Source: Cytophagaceae bacterium (lineage in GTDB: Bacteria > Bacteroidota > Bacteroidia > Cytophagales > Spirosomataceae). Taken from it: DNA of 64,000 nucleotides. A program made the translations under genes and the position numbers. Location of the stretch: the NCBI GenBank assembly GCA_016722655.1, contig JADKIR010000004.1, positions 1,364,001-1,428,000 on the forward strand, in the 5' to 3' direction. The notes under the pieces were generated by a model. It was given only the letters and a program-made list of their open reading frames with translations. It searched no databases and was not told the DNA's origin. Positions 26,569-36,068 of this stretch are shown piece by piece (position 1 is the first letter of the stretch; each line of letters begins with the position of its first letter).

Positions 26569-28395
26569 TTATTTCACTTTCAATATCCTGAATCCTTTGG
26601 CAGGAACAGTCACTATTGATTCTGTTTTGGTGGTGAACACATCTTCAAATGTGGCATTTACCGGAATAATTTCCTTATAATCAGCCAAATTCATGGTTTT
26701 TTCTTTGTCATATTTATTGAAAATAATCCAGAATTTCTCTTTTGCATTGTATCTGAAATAAGTATAAATACCCTCATGCGGAGCAAAGTGCAGGAGTTTA
26801 CCATCATGAATAGCCGTGGCAGTTTTACGCCAGTTGAGCAGTTGTTTCACAAAAGCCCGCATTTCTGATTGTAACGGTGTAAGGTTTTCATTTTTAAATA
26901 CATTCGATTTATCACCTTCCCAGCCACCCGGCATATCGGCTCTGATGAGGCCATCGTTGCGTTCCAAAGGCGAGGTAAACGCCAACTCGGTTCCATAAAA
27001 CAATTGCGGAATTCCACGGGTTGTAAATACCAAAGCAAGTCCCATCTTGAGCAATTCTTTGTCTTCGGCCAGCTGGGTGTATATGCGGTTCATGTCATGA
27101 TTATCACAGAATGTCACCAGTTTGTTGGCGTCAGCATATAGATAATCATCTGAAAGACATTGATATACTTTCAGCATTCCTTTACCCCAATCTTTTTCGT
27201 TTTCTTTGAGCCCCTCAATCAGGGCATTGTTAAGTGGGAAATCCATCATCGAAGGCAGAAATGACCTATATCCGTCTTTGTTTTTTTGTCCCATTTGCCA
27301 ATAGGCCGTAACTGCCTGACGGGTGGACCACTCCTCACCTACCATATTGAGTTTGGGGTATTCGTCCATCACGGCTTTTGACCAGTTTGAAAGGAAAGTT
27401 TTATCTGAATAAGGATAAGTATCGATTCTCAGTCCATCCAAATCGGCGTATTCTATCCACCATATCGTATTCTGAATAAGATAGTTGGCCATAAATGGGT
27501 TTCGTTGGTTCATGTCAGGCATGGCAGTTACAAACCATCCCTGAGTCATTTTGTCCAGATCGGCTTGGGCTACATATGGGTCGTGCATGGTTTCTCTCTG
27601 GTGGTTGGTTGGAGTAAACTTTCCTTCATTATTGATCCAATCTTTTGAAGGCAAATCATGCATCCACCAGTGGTTGAGCCCACAATGGTTCAGCACCACA
27701 TCTCTGATAAATTTCAGGTTACGTTTTTTAGCTTCTTTTACCAGATTTAGATATTCTTCATTGGTGCCATAGCGAGGGTCAATTTTATAAAAATCGGTAA
27801 TGGCGTAGCCATGGTAGCTGGCTTCTTTCATTTTGTTTTCCTCTAAAGGCATAGGCCAGATGGTCGTAAAGCCCATTTCGGAGATATAATCAAGGTTATT
27901 TTTAATCCCCTCAATATCACCACCATGCCTGCCATAATCTCTTGCACGGTTTAGAGCATCAGGATAGTCGGCAATGTTGTCATTTGCCACGTTTCCATTT
28001 GCAAATCTATCAGGAGTAATAAGGTACATTACATCTTTGGTGCTGTAGCCTTCTCTTTTTGCCGAATTTGGTTTTCTGTTTATTAAATCCAAAAAATAAT
28101 CTGTTTTTTGGTTTCCTTTCGAAAAATGAAATGGCACTTTACCAGCTTTTGCTGAAGTTGAAATCACAAGATCAACGAAAAGGTAATTTGGGTTTTCGGT
28201 CTTATTTATTTTCACCAGTTTCACTCCAGGATAATTTACATTTAGGCTGAAAGTAGAAATATCTTTTCCATGAATCAAAACCTGAAGTTTGGGGTTTTTC
28301 ATGCCTATCCACCAGGAAGAAGGCTCAAAATGCTGAATTTCCTGAGCAAAAGTGTTCAGGCTTAATGTCAATAGAATTAAAATTATTCTTTTCAT
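26569..28395 (-). CDS. GH13 alpha-amylase / neopullulanase (SusA-like)
   Basis: 608 residues with signal peptide MKRIILILLTLSLNTFAQ. An N-terminal beta domain (to about 110; SSWWIGMKNP) is followed by a GH13 barrel: ITPDRFANG, DVVLNHCG, nucleophile Asp325 in LRIDTYPYS, acid/base Glu354 in VGEEW, and stabiliser Asp434 in CDNHDMNR. The C-terminal domain is all beta. The pattern fits cyclomaltodextrinase/neopullulanase. It is the last gene of the polysaccharide utilisation operon. Confidence 0.93.
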   Translation of the reverse strand: MKRIILILLTLSLNTFAQEIQHFEPSSWWIGMKNPKLQVLIHGKDISTFSLNVNYPGVKLVKINKTENPNYLFVDLVISTSAKAGKVPFHFSKGNQKTDYFLDLINRKPNSAKREGYSTKDVMYLITPDRFANGNVANDNIADYPDALNRARDYGRHGGDIEGIKNNLDYISEMGFTTIWPMPLEENKMKEASYHGYAITDFYKIDPRYGTNEEYLNLVKEAKKRNLKFIRDVVLNHCGLNHWWMHDLPSKDWINNEGKFTPTNHQRETMHDPYVAQADLDKMTQGWFVTAMPDMNQRNPFMANYLIQNTIWWIEYADLDGLRIDTYPYSDKTFLSNWSKAVMDEYPKLNMVGEEWSTRQAVTAYWQMGQKNKDGYRSFLPSMMDFPLNNALIEGLKENEKDWGKGMLKVYQCLSDDYLYADANKLVTFCDNHDMNRIYTQLAEDKELLKMGLALVFTTRGIPQLFYGTELAFTSPLERNDGLIRADMPGGWEGDKSNVFKNENLTPLQSEMRAFVKQLLNWRKTATAIHDGKLLHFAPHEGIYTYFRYNAKEKFWIIFNKYDKEKTMNLADYKEIIPVNATFEDVFTTKTESIVTVPAKGFRILKVK

Positions 28396-28516
28396 AGGTA
28401 TATGTATCGTTATTTTCCTTCAAAATGGAATCACAGATAATTAATATTAGTTTTTTACATCATCAGAGAAATTACCGCTAATTGAACTTTGACAAGCTCA
28501 GTTTGACAGAGATTAA

Positions 28517-29893
28517 TCAAAATTTCTTTAAAGACCAAACTGTATAACTTTTGGCTGGTGTTTCTATCGTTGCCAGACCTTTTGCGTCGGTCTGGATAGC
28601 TTTTGCCGTATTTTCAGAGTAATCATATAGTGTGACGTTTTTATAATTGGTAAACACTTGTTGGGACTTGGTAACTGTACTGTTATTAATAGCTACTACT
28701 AAACCCGGTGAGCCTAATCTTTGGGCTACATAATATTCAGTATCAGCAAAAAGTACCGAAAGGTCGCCTTTGGCCAGAGTCTGATTGATTAGAATCAACC
28801 TTTCCAGTTTCCATTTGGCCAGCTGCTGTTCATAATCCAAATAAAAAATGCAGGGATAACCGGGATGCGTAAGAATGTAAGCGTATGCCAGCAATTTGTT
28901 TTCCGCAGTGCCAATTCGGTTGCCCTGGTTGGTGTCCTTTTCGGTATCGTGATTGGTCACGAAGGTCACTGCATTTTCAGGAGAAAGTTTAAATAATGCA
29001 CTTCTGTCGCGTAAAATTTTAAGATTATTGCCTTCAATGGCCTGTTCCATGTTGTAAAATGCCGCAAAATCAAAGGCCTTTGCTCCGGTTTTATCGACCC
29101 AAGTTTTGAGATAATCGGCATTGCCGTCCCATGCTTCTATTACTCCAAAACCTCCCACTTCTGTCATCCATGATTTGATGACTGAGGGGTCAAATCCTTT
29201 TACATAGTCAAATCTGCAACCATCAAACTTCAACACATTTTTATAATATTTAGCCACGGAAGAATCTGATTTCCAGAACCATTTCTGGACATTAGGCTGA
29301 TCATGGCACAGATCCTGTTCTTCAAAAAACAAGGCTTCTGCATCTCTGGAATGAATGTCGTTGGGATGAAAATCTTTATATGTGCGGAAAAATCTTCCCG
29401 ATTTCGGTTGAAATAAGGTGTAGGTGTTTTTGTTGCGGTAAGGATTAAATTGAATCTGCCCACCACTGTTATGATTAAGAATGATATCGGCAATGACCTG
29501 TATGCCGGCATTATGAGCGGTGGTAATGAGCGTTTGTAATTCAGATTTAGAACCAAATCGGGTCTCAGTGGTGCCCATCTGGTCATAGTCCCCAAAATCA
29601 AAGTAATCAATTGGATCGTAGCCCATCGAAAATGCTCCCGAAGCACCTTTTGATGCTGGAGGAAGCCAAATTCTGTTCACACCGATTTTCTTCCAGGATT
29701 CTATTTTCGAATTTATCGTATTCCACCAGTCACCTTTGGGTTCTACATCCCAATAAAACCCCTGCATCATTACTCCGCCGGTTTTTTCGATTTTTGACAA
29801 ATCCATCGGAGCCCCTGCATCGGGAGTTTGGTCTGATTTGGTACAGGCCAAAATCAGAAATGATAATATAAGGAGCAAGGTTGATTTGGTCAT
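28517..29893 (-). CDS. GH13 alpha-amylase lipoprotein
   Basis: 458 residues starting MTKSTLLLILSFLILAC, with lipobox Cys17, so likely surface- or periplasm-anchored. GH13 features: GVMMQGFYWD, IADIILNHNSGG, nucleophile Asp229 in CRFDYVKG, acid/base Glu253 in GVIEAWDG and stabiliser Asp316 in VTNHDTEKD. It resembles GH13 subfamilies of bacterial alpha-amylases. The in-frame start at 29917 is disfavoured because it buries the signal peptide. Confidence 0.92.
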   Translation of the reverse strand: MTKSTLLLILSFLILACTKSDQTPDAGAPMDLSKIEKTGGVMMQGFYWDVEPKGDWWNTINSKIESWKKIGVNRIWLPPASKGASGAFSMGYDPIDYFDFGDYDQMGTTETRFGSKSELQTLITTAHNAGIQVIADIILNHNSGGQIQFNPYRNKNTYTLFQPKSGRFFRTYKDFHPNDIHSRDAEALFFEEQDLCHDQPNVQKWFWKSDSSVAKYYKNVLKFDGCRFDYVKGFDPSVIKSWMTEVGGFGVIEAWDGNADYLKTWVDKTGAKAFDFAAFYNMEQAIEGNNLKILRDRSALFKLSPENAVTFVTNHDTEKDTNQGNRIGTAENKLLAYAYILTHPGYPCIFYLDYEQQLAKWKLERLILINQTLAKGDLSVLFADTEYYVAQRLGSPGLVVAINNSTVTKSQQVFTNYKNVTLYDYSENTAKAIQTDAKGLATIETPAKSYTVWSLKKF

Positions 29894-29952
29894 TTTGTGA
29901 TGTTTAAGAACATTCAAAAAGAATTTTTGAGAGAAAAATGAAATAAATTTTC

Positions 29953-29987
29953 AAAAAAATCTGCACAGAGATACTCCATGCAGATTT
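29953..29987 (-). terminator. Terminator or attenuator between susE and the amylase genes
   Basis: On the minus strand AAATCTGCA pairs with TGCAGATTT around a 13-base loop and is followed by TTTTTTT. It lies after the susE stop and before the amylase start, so some transcripts of the operon may stop here. Confidence 0.7.
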
Positions 29988-30014
29988 TGATTTACCTATA
30001 ATGAATTCGCTATC

Positions 30015-31322
30015 TTATTTTTTAACCAGTTTGTAGGTAATCTTATTGGCATCCTTGAAATTCAAGGTGATGTTATAAGTACCTGCTTTCACTGCTATGT
30101 TTGCACCGTCTTTTTCAAGGGTTCCGTCGGCTCCGTTGTCACCATAGTTAAGACCCCAATCGTCGTTGGTACGGAACTTGATTTCTCCATCTACCAATGC
30201 AACTCCATTAAGGACCCATGCATTTTCCTGAGTAAAATCAAGTTTAAACTTATCATCAGGGCCGTTCCAGCCATTTTTAGTTGCACTTCCCACTATCCCG
30301 TAAACGTCGATTTTCTCAACTTTATATTTACCATTTGCAGGGTCAAAAGTAACAAGATAATTTCCGGCTTTGGCTACAGCTATATTGTCTCCACCAGCGT
30401 CTAGTGTACCATTTGCACCGGTATCACCATAGTTTTCAGCCCAGTCTTCATTTTTGCGGAACTTGATTTCACCTACAATCAAAGGAGCAATTGCTTTAAA
30501 TACATTATTTAATGGATCGTAATCAAGATATACATCAGGAGCACCCCAACCACTTGGAGTAGCACTACCTACAATACCCCACATGAATTTCTCCAGTTTG
30601 TAGGTTTTGGTATTGAGGTTATACGTGATTTTATAATTTCCGGCTTTTGCAACGATGTTGGCTCCGTCTTTTTCTACAGTACCATCAGCACCGTTGTCAC
30701 CTACGTTATTATCCCATGCGTTATTTTCACGGAATTTGATTTCGCCGTCAACCAATTTGGCATAAGCTACCAATACGTTGTTTTGGTCAGTTTTAAAGAA
30801 AGGAATATCCGGACCATCCCAGGATCCCGGGGTAGCACTTCCTACTACACCCCAGGTGGTGGTTCTGTCGATTTTGTCCAAAAATGGAGTAGCCGACAAA
30901 GGAGAAACCACTGAGCTGAACATTGATTTTGCACCCAATTGTGCTACTACTTTTACATCAAGGCTTGCAACTTCGGCTGGTTTTAAACCCAGGTTAAGGA
31001 GCATGTTGTTAAGTTCTGTTCCTTTGAAAACTTTTTGCAAAGCCGAACCCATATTTACAGTATAACCTTTTGTAAATCCGCCGCCTTTTTTATCGATATA
31101 AAGCGTATATGAAGGGGCAACATCTACACCAAAGTCGGGCTTAGCCCAGGTAATTGTGAGCACATTGTTGTTTTCGGTATCCTTGGTCAATACTACCGAT
31201 GGGGTAGAAAATGACACCGCAGGAGTTGCCGCAGTATTGAGGATAGCTCTGATTTCATCTTTTTCGCATGACCAAAGGCTCACAGTGGCCAGCAGAGCTA
31301 TTAATAATTTTATTTTTTTCAT
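30015..31322 (-). CDS. susE: SusE-like surface starch/glycan-binding lipoprotein
   Basis: 435 residues, lipobox LWSC (Cys19). An N-terminal SusE domain (about 30-140; VSFSTPSVVLTK) is followed by three homologous modules of about 95 residues. Each starts (G/W)(I/V)VGSAT and contains GEIKFR.N..W..N.GD.GA.GT and ends in a YK(L/V)EK-like strand. This is the SusF/SusE outer-membrane module type. It would sit outside, presenting glycan to SusC/SusD. Confidence 0.9.
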   Translation of the reverse strand: MKKIKLLIALLATVSLWSCEKDEIRAILNTAATPAVSFSTPSVVLTKDTENNNVLTITWAKPDFGVDVAPSYTLYIDKKGGGFTKGYTVNMGSALQKVFKGTELNNMLLNLGLKPAEVASLDVKVVAQLGAKSMFSSVVSPLSATPFLDKIDRTTTWGVVGSATPGSWDGPDIPFFKTDQNNVLVAYAKLVDGEIKFRENNAWDNNVGDNGADGTVEKDGANIVAKAGNYKITYNLNTKTYKLEKFMWGIVGSATPSGWGAPDVYLDYDPLNNVFKAIAPLIVGEIKFRKNEDWAENYGDTGANGTLDAGGDNIAVAKAGNYLVTFDPANGKYKVEKIDVYGIVGSATKNGWNGPDDKFKLDFTQENAWVLNGVALVDGEIKFRTNDDWGLNYGDNGADGTLEKDGANIAVKAGTYNITLNFKDANKITYKLVKK

Positions 31323-31344
31323 TTTGAAATGTTTTTAAAGTTTT

Positions 31345-31382
31345 ACCTCACCCTAAATCCCTCTCCAGAGGAGAGGGACTTT
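31345..31382. repeat. Dispersed palindromic repeat, second copy
   Basis: This 38-base stretch (core CCCTCTCCAGAGGAGAGGGA) nearly duplicates 11564-11601. It lies in the gap between susD and susE and can fold as a hairpin there, a site for transcript processing. Confidence 0.75.
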
Positions 31383-31398
31383 CAGGCGGAAATATTAT

Positions 31399-33006
31399 TT
31401 AATAACCAGTATTTTGAGATAAATTGGTATTCACTGTACGAGCTTCGGCAGGGACTGGATACAATTTGTATTTTGCATCAACAGCTCTACCAGCAGCTAC
31501 GCCACCTTTCCAGGGCCACAAATATGTACCTGTATGGAATAGGTCAAAGCGAATCAGGTCAGTACGACGGTGTCCTTCCCAATACAACTCTCTTGCACGC
31601 TCATCAAGAATAAACTGCAATGTAAGGTCACTGGAAGTGATGTTTCCTGAAGTACCCGCATAGGCTCTTTCTCTCAATTTGTTAATATAAGAAACCGCAG
31701 TGGCTTTGTCGCCTGTGCCACCTCTCAAAACTGCTTCTGCGTAAATCAAATACATTTCAGCAATTCTGAATACAGGAAAATCGGTATCCACAAATACGCC
31801 GCTTACATCATTTCCTTTTTGTCCGTTAGTGTAGTTGTTTGTCCATTTGGCAACATGCACTCCGTTTCCAAAGAAACTGATATCATCGATTTCGTTTTCA
31901 ACTGGATCAATCTTAAATTTTGAAGTAGTGAAAAGAGCTCTTTTATCCGGAGTTGTTGTTGCATTTCCTGCATAAAACTTACTCGATAGCCCTTTAGTGG
32001 CTCTGTAACCGTACCATCCACCACCAACGTTGAAGTCGGCGAAATCATCACCGGCAGCTGCATGAACAAGGAATGAGGTGTTACCGTAACCTTGAGTTTT
32101 AAGACCATCACAGTTGATAGCCCAAATCACCTCATTGGTTTGAGTATGGTTATCAGCCTGGAAAAGAGTTTTGTAATTCGAGCTCAAAGTATAGCCAGTA
32201 TCAATCACTTTTTTGGCATAAGTGGCAGCTTCTGTATTTTTCTCAGTACCTGTATAAGTTTTGGCATTGAGATATAATCTTGCCAAAAGTGCCTGTGCTG
32301 CTGCTTTATCTACTCTACCGTAAATTGCAGATTTGGCTGCTGGCAATAGACCTTCAACTTCCAAAAGCTCTTTTTCGATATATGTAAATAATTCTGAGGC
32401 AGATTTTTCTACAGGAGTAGTACCTACAGCATCGGCTTCGGTCAGGAATGAATATTTTCCAAACAAATCCATTGCTGCCCAATAATTAAATGCACGGAGG
32501 AATCTTACCTCTGCAACTGCATTTTTGATATTGGTTGCATCAGCTCCAGTGATTCCTCTTTCGCTAAGCTTAGCATCGGTTGATTCTCTGATAAACTCAT
32601 TGATCAAAGCTACATTCCAGATTGGACGGGCATAGATACCTTTAATAAATGGGTCGGTACTTGTCCATTTCATATCATGGAAGTCTTTGATAGTCTGGTC
32701 ATTCCATGCTACCACAGCTTCGTCAGTTGGAAGCTCCTGCATGTTAAAAAACGGACGAATAAACGAAATCTGAGAACCACCATCCAAACCAGTGATGTCA
32801 TTTTGTCCTTCGTTTCCTCCGGCATTGGCACCCAATGATAAGGTTCCGTAGATTTTAGCTAATACTGAAGTATATCCGGCAGCATTGGCATAAGCCTTAT
32901 CAGGAGTGAAGTCATTTTGAGGGAACAAATCGAGTTTGTTTGAGCACGACGTGATAAACGTCATCGTGAGCAAAGCAACTGAGATTTTCTTAAATATATT
33001 TTTCAT
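31399..33006 (-). CDS. susD: SusD/RagB outer-membrane glycan-binding lipoprotein
   Basis: 535 residues, lipobox ITSC (Cys21). SusD/RagB features: NKLDLFPQNDF near the N-terminus, TPR-like helical repeats, EAVLRGG..., LRERAYAG and LDERARELYWEGHRRTDLIRF near the C-terminus. It forms the lid on the SusC pore. It follows susC by 21 bp. Confidence 0.95.
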   Translation of the reverse strand: MKNIFKKISVALLTMTFITSCSNKLDLFPQNDFTPDKAYANAAGYTSVLAKIYGTLSLGANAGGNEGQNDITGLDGGSQISFIRPFFNMQELPTDEAVVAWNDQTIKDFHDMKWTSTDPFIKGIYARPIWNVALINEFIRESTDAKLSERGITGADATNIKNAVAEVRFLRAFNYWAAMDLFGKYSFLTEADAVGTTPVEKSASELFTYIEKELLEVEGLLPAAKSAIYGRVDKAAAQALLARLYLNAKTYTGTEKNTEAATYAKKVIDTGYTLSSNYKTLFQADNHTQTNEVIWAINCDGLKTQGYGNTSFLVHAAAGDDFADFNVGGGWYGYRATKGLSSKFYAGNATTTPDKRALFTTSKFKIDPVENEIDDISFFGNGVHVAKWTNNYTNGQKGNDVSGVFVDTDFPVFRIAEMYLIYAEAVLRGGTGDKATAVSYINKLRERAYAGTSGNITSSDLTLQFILDERARELYWEGHRRTDLIRFDLFHTGTYLWPWKGGVAAGRAVDAKYKLYPVPAEARTVNTNLSQNTGY

Positions 33007-33026
33007 TGTTATTCTCTTCTTTAAAA

Positions 33027-36000
33027 TTAAAAATCAAAGTTTAAACCAAATGTAAACACACGCGGACGAGGATAAATAGTGTTGTCCACACCTGTTGCAC
33101 CCGAATTTTCAGGATCCAAACCAGAATATTTGGTAATGAAGAATACGTTGTTTACGCTGGCGTTTAAGCTCAAAGTAGTATTTCCAAATACTTTTCCTAC
33201 ATAATAACCTGCGTTGATATTATCCAATCTGAAGAATGAAGCATTCTCAACATAATAATCAGACAAATATTGGTTATTGAAGAAATTGAGAGTAGGAAGC
33301 AATGCACTGGCATTGTTGATTACCTGAACAGGATTAAGCAGGTTTCTCATCACTGAACGCTCAGATTGGAAGTTGTTATACAGATAGTTTCCAACCATAG
33401 CATGACCCGAAGCACTGATGGTAAAGTTTTTGTAATTCAATGCAGTATTTATACCAAATAAAATGTTTGGAGCTGGTTTTTGATACAAATACCTGTCTGC
33501 GTCGTTGATTTGTCCATCTTTGTTTCTGTCAACGTACACACCTTCTATAGGATTATTGTTTTCATCATATACCTGCTGATATACATAATAAGCATAAGGC
33601 CATTGACCAATGGCATGCATACCGATGGTGTTACCTGTTCCTCCGGAAATTCCACTAACCGGAATACCTGTAAAGTTAGGATCTTCCTGTTTACGAAGAG
33701 CAGTGATTTCTGTATTGCTTTTTGTAAAGTTGAAACCCAAATCCCAACGGAATTTATCTTTTTTAATAGGAGTAGTGTTCAGTACAACTTCAACACCTTT
33801 ATTGGTAAGACTACCTACATTGGTAAACAAATTAATGTCAAATGTAGAACCATAAGCCACAGGAACGGTTGCCAAAAGGTCTTTGGTGTCTTTCTGGAAT
33901 AACTCAACTGTACCTGTGATACGGTTATCGGCAAATCCGAAGTCCAGACCAAGGTTTTTAGTTGTGGTAGTTTCCCAGGTGATATTGGCATCATAAGCAG
34001 CCGGACGATAGAAATTATAGTATTTATCACCAAACTGATACTGACCTGTAGAAGTACTAACACTGTAGCGGGCCATATATGGGTAGTATTGACCGAAATC
34101 CTGCTGACCCGTTACACCCCAACCTGCACGAAGTTTCAAATCAGAAACCACTTTAGTATTTTTAAACAAATCTTCTTTTACTTTCCATGCCAAAGCTGCA
34201 GCTGGGAATAAACCAACTCTGGTGCTTGGTGAGAATTTGGATGAAGCATCACGACGAATAGAAGCAGTAGCCAGATATTTGCCCATAAATGAGTAGTTTA
34301 CACGACCCAAGTACGATTCCAGACGATATTGTGGTTTGTCAGTTGCAAAAATAGGCTCTGTACCCGGTACCACTGTTTTACCATCGGCACTATATGAAGG
34401 ATAATTGTAAACGTTTGTTACGAAATCCTGGTAGGAATGAAGTGCCAATACATCAATTTTACTTTTGATAGCGGTCAAATCTTTTTCATAATACAAAGAC
34501 ACGTCCCAAAGTTTGTTTGACTTGCTTTGGTTGTAATCAGTCAATCTTCCGTTTGTAAGATAATTTGTAGATGAAAGAGCACTGTAAACGTCTGATCCAC
34601 TTCCTTTTGTATTATCAAGACCAAGGTTAGTTTTTAGATGTAAATCAGGAAGGAAAGGCAGTTTATAATCCAATTCAATGTTACCAATCATACGATTTAC
34701 AGAAGAAGTATTATCGCGAAGCTCGATTAGTCCAACAGGGTTGTTACCTGATAGTTGTTTGTATTTTCCGGTTGCATCAAGCCATTCCCAATATCCACCG
34801 TAAGCATTATTGGCATAAACTGGCTGAGTAGGGTCAAATCTTAAGGCAGAACCGATGGCATCCTCATTACTAAAGTTATTTTGAGTATTGGCCAATTTCA
34901 GATTGACATTTACTGCTAATGCATTATCAAGGAATTTCGGACTTAAACTTAATGCACCTGAAGTACGGGCAAAATTATTCTTTTTAAGGAGACCATTTTG
35001 ATTAGAATAACCCAAAGAAACCCTGAATGGTATTTTTTTGTATGTACCACCTGCACTCAGGTTATTGTCAGTACCAATGGCCGTTCTGAAAATTTGATCT
35101 TGCCAGTTGGTGTTTTCTGTTCCCAAAAGATTTTTGTAGGTATTATCGCCATTTTGAGCGGCTTGGGCGGTAATGATTTCTCTTACCTGATCACCTGTCA
35201 ACATTTCTACCTTTTTATAAATCTGACTGGCAGAAAATGATGTATTGAAATTGAAAGTTGGCTTACCAGCGGCACCTTTTTTGGTGGTGATGATAATCAC
35301 ACCGTTTGATGCTCTTGAACCATAAAGTGCTGTAGCAGAGGCATCTTTCAATACTGACATACTTTCGATGTCGTTAGGGTTGATGGTATTCAGCAAGTTG
35401 GCAGAACCCGAAATACTATTACCCTCTACCGGAATACCGTCGATTACGATTAGTGGGTCATTGGATGCATTCAAAGAAGCCGCACCACGAATACGGATGG
35501 TACTACCGCCACCGGCTTGTCCACCGCCACTCGTTACCTGCAAACCGGCCACTTTACCTTGTAGCAATTGTTCGCCTGACTGAATGTTACCTTTCTGGAA
35601 GTCTTTTGAGTTAATGGCGATAACCGAACCTGTCAGGTCGGCTTTTTTACGGGTACCGTAAGCCACCACTACCACTTCTTCCAATTGTTTTGAATCGTCA
35701 ACCAAAGCCACATTGATAGTGGTCTGATTGCCCAGGATTACTTCCTGAGATAGTTTTCCAATAAAACTAAACACCAATGTAGCGGGCCCTTCGGGTACTT
35801 TGATGGTGTAGTTACCACTGAGGTCTGTTTGGGTACCTATGGTAGTTCCTTTTACCGATACGGTCACTCCAATCATCTCAGATTTGTCTGTTGCATCTGT
35901 CACTTTACCGGTTATGGTTTTTTGTGCAAATGCAGTGTTTCCTAAAATCACAAAACCTAATATCCACAGCCATAGCCTACTGGTACCGGTAATTGATGAC

Positions 36001-36032
36001 TTTAAATTTCGATAGCGTTTGTTTTTTTGCAT
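33027..36032 (-). CDS. susC: SusC family TonB-dependent receptor
   Basis: 1001 residues with a signal peptide ending AFAQ. A carboxypeptidase-D-like repeat domain (ITGKVTDATDKSEMIGVTV) is followed by the TonB box (EEVVVVAYGTRKK), the plug with GSRASNGVIIITTKKG, and a 22-strand barrel ending in VFTFGLNFDF. It imports oligosaccharides across the outer membrane with SusD. Confidence 0.96.
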   Translation of the reverse strand: MQKNKRYRNLKSSITGTSRLWLWILGFVILGNTAFAQKTITGKVTDATDKSEMIGVTVSVKGTTIGTQTDLSGNYTIKVPEGPATLVFSFIGKLSQEVILGNQTTINVALVDDSKQLEEVVVVAYGTRKKADLTGSVIAINSKDFQKGNIQSGEQLLQGKVAGLQVTSGGGQAGGGSTIRIRGAASLNASNDPLIVIDGIPVEGNSISGSANLLNTINPNDIESMSVLKDASATALYGSRASNGVIIITTKKGAAGKPTFNFNTSFSASQIYKKVEMLTGDQVREIITAQAAQNGDNTYKNLLGTENTNWQDQIFRTAIGTDNNLSAGGTYKKIPFRVSLGYSNQNGLLKKNNFARTSGALSLSPKFLDNALAVNVNLKLANTQNNFSNEDAIGSALRFDPTQPVYANNAYGGYWEWLDATGKYKQLSGNNPVGLIELRDNTSSVNRMIGNIELDYKLPFLPDLHLKTNLGLDNTKGSGSDVYSALSSTNYLTNGRLTDYNQSKSNKLWDVSLYYEKDLTAIKSKIDVLALHSYQDFVTNVYNYPSYSADGKTVVPGTEPIFATDKPQYRLESYLGRVNYSFMGKYLATASIRRDASSKFSPSTRVGLFPAAALAWKVKEDLFKNTKVVSDLKLRAGWGVTGQQDFGQYYPYMARYSVSTSTGQYQFGDKYYNFYRPAAYDANITWETTTTKNLGLDFGFADNRITGTVELFQKDTKDLLATVPVAYGSTFDINLFTNVGSLTNKGVEVVLNTTPIKKDKFRWDLGFNFTKSNTEITALRKQEDPNFTGIPVSGISGGTGNTIGMHAIGQWPYAYYVYQQVYDENNNPIEGVYVDRNKDGQINDADRYLYQKPAPNILFGINTALNYKNFTISASGHAMVGNYLYNNFQSERSVMRNLLNPVQVINNASALLPTLNFFNNQYLSDYYVENASFFRLDNINAGYYVGKVFGNTTLSLNASVNNVFFITKYSGLDPENSGATGVDNTIYPRPRVFTFGLNFDF

Positions 36033-36068
36033 CTGGAAAAAAAATTTAAAGTTAAAGTATATAAAAAA

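Noticed and set aside
28484..28512. Short palindrome-like sequence after the first amylase gene
   Set aside because: It recalls the AAGCTCAG repeats at 14.7 kb but its arms are poorly paired (AACT with AGTT only), so I did not list it as a feature.
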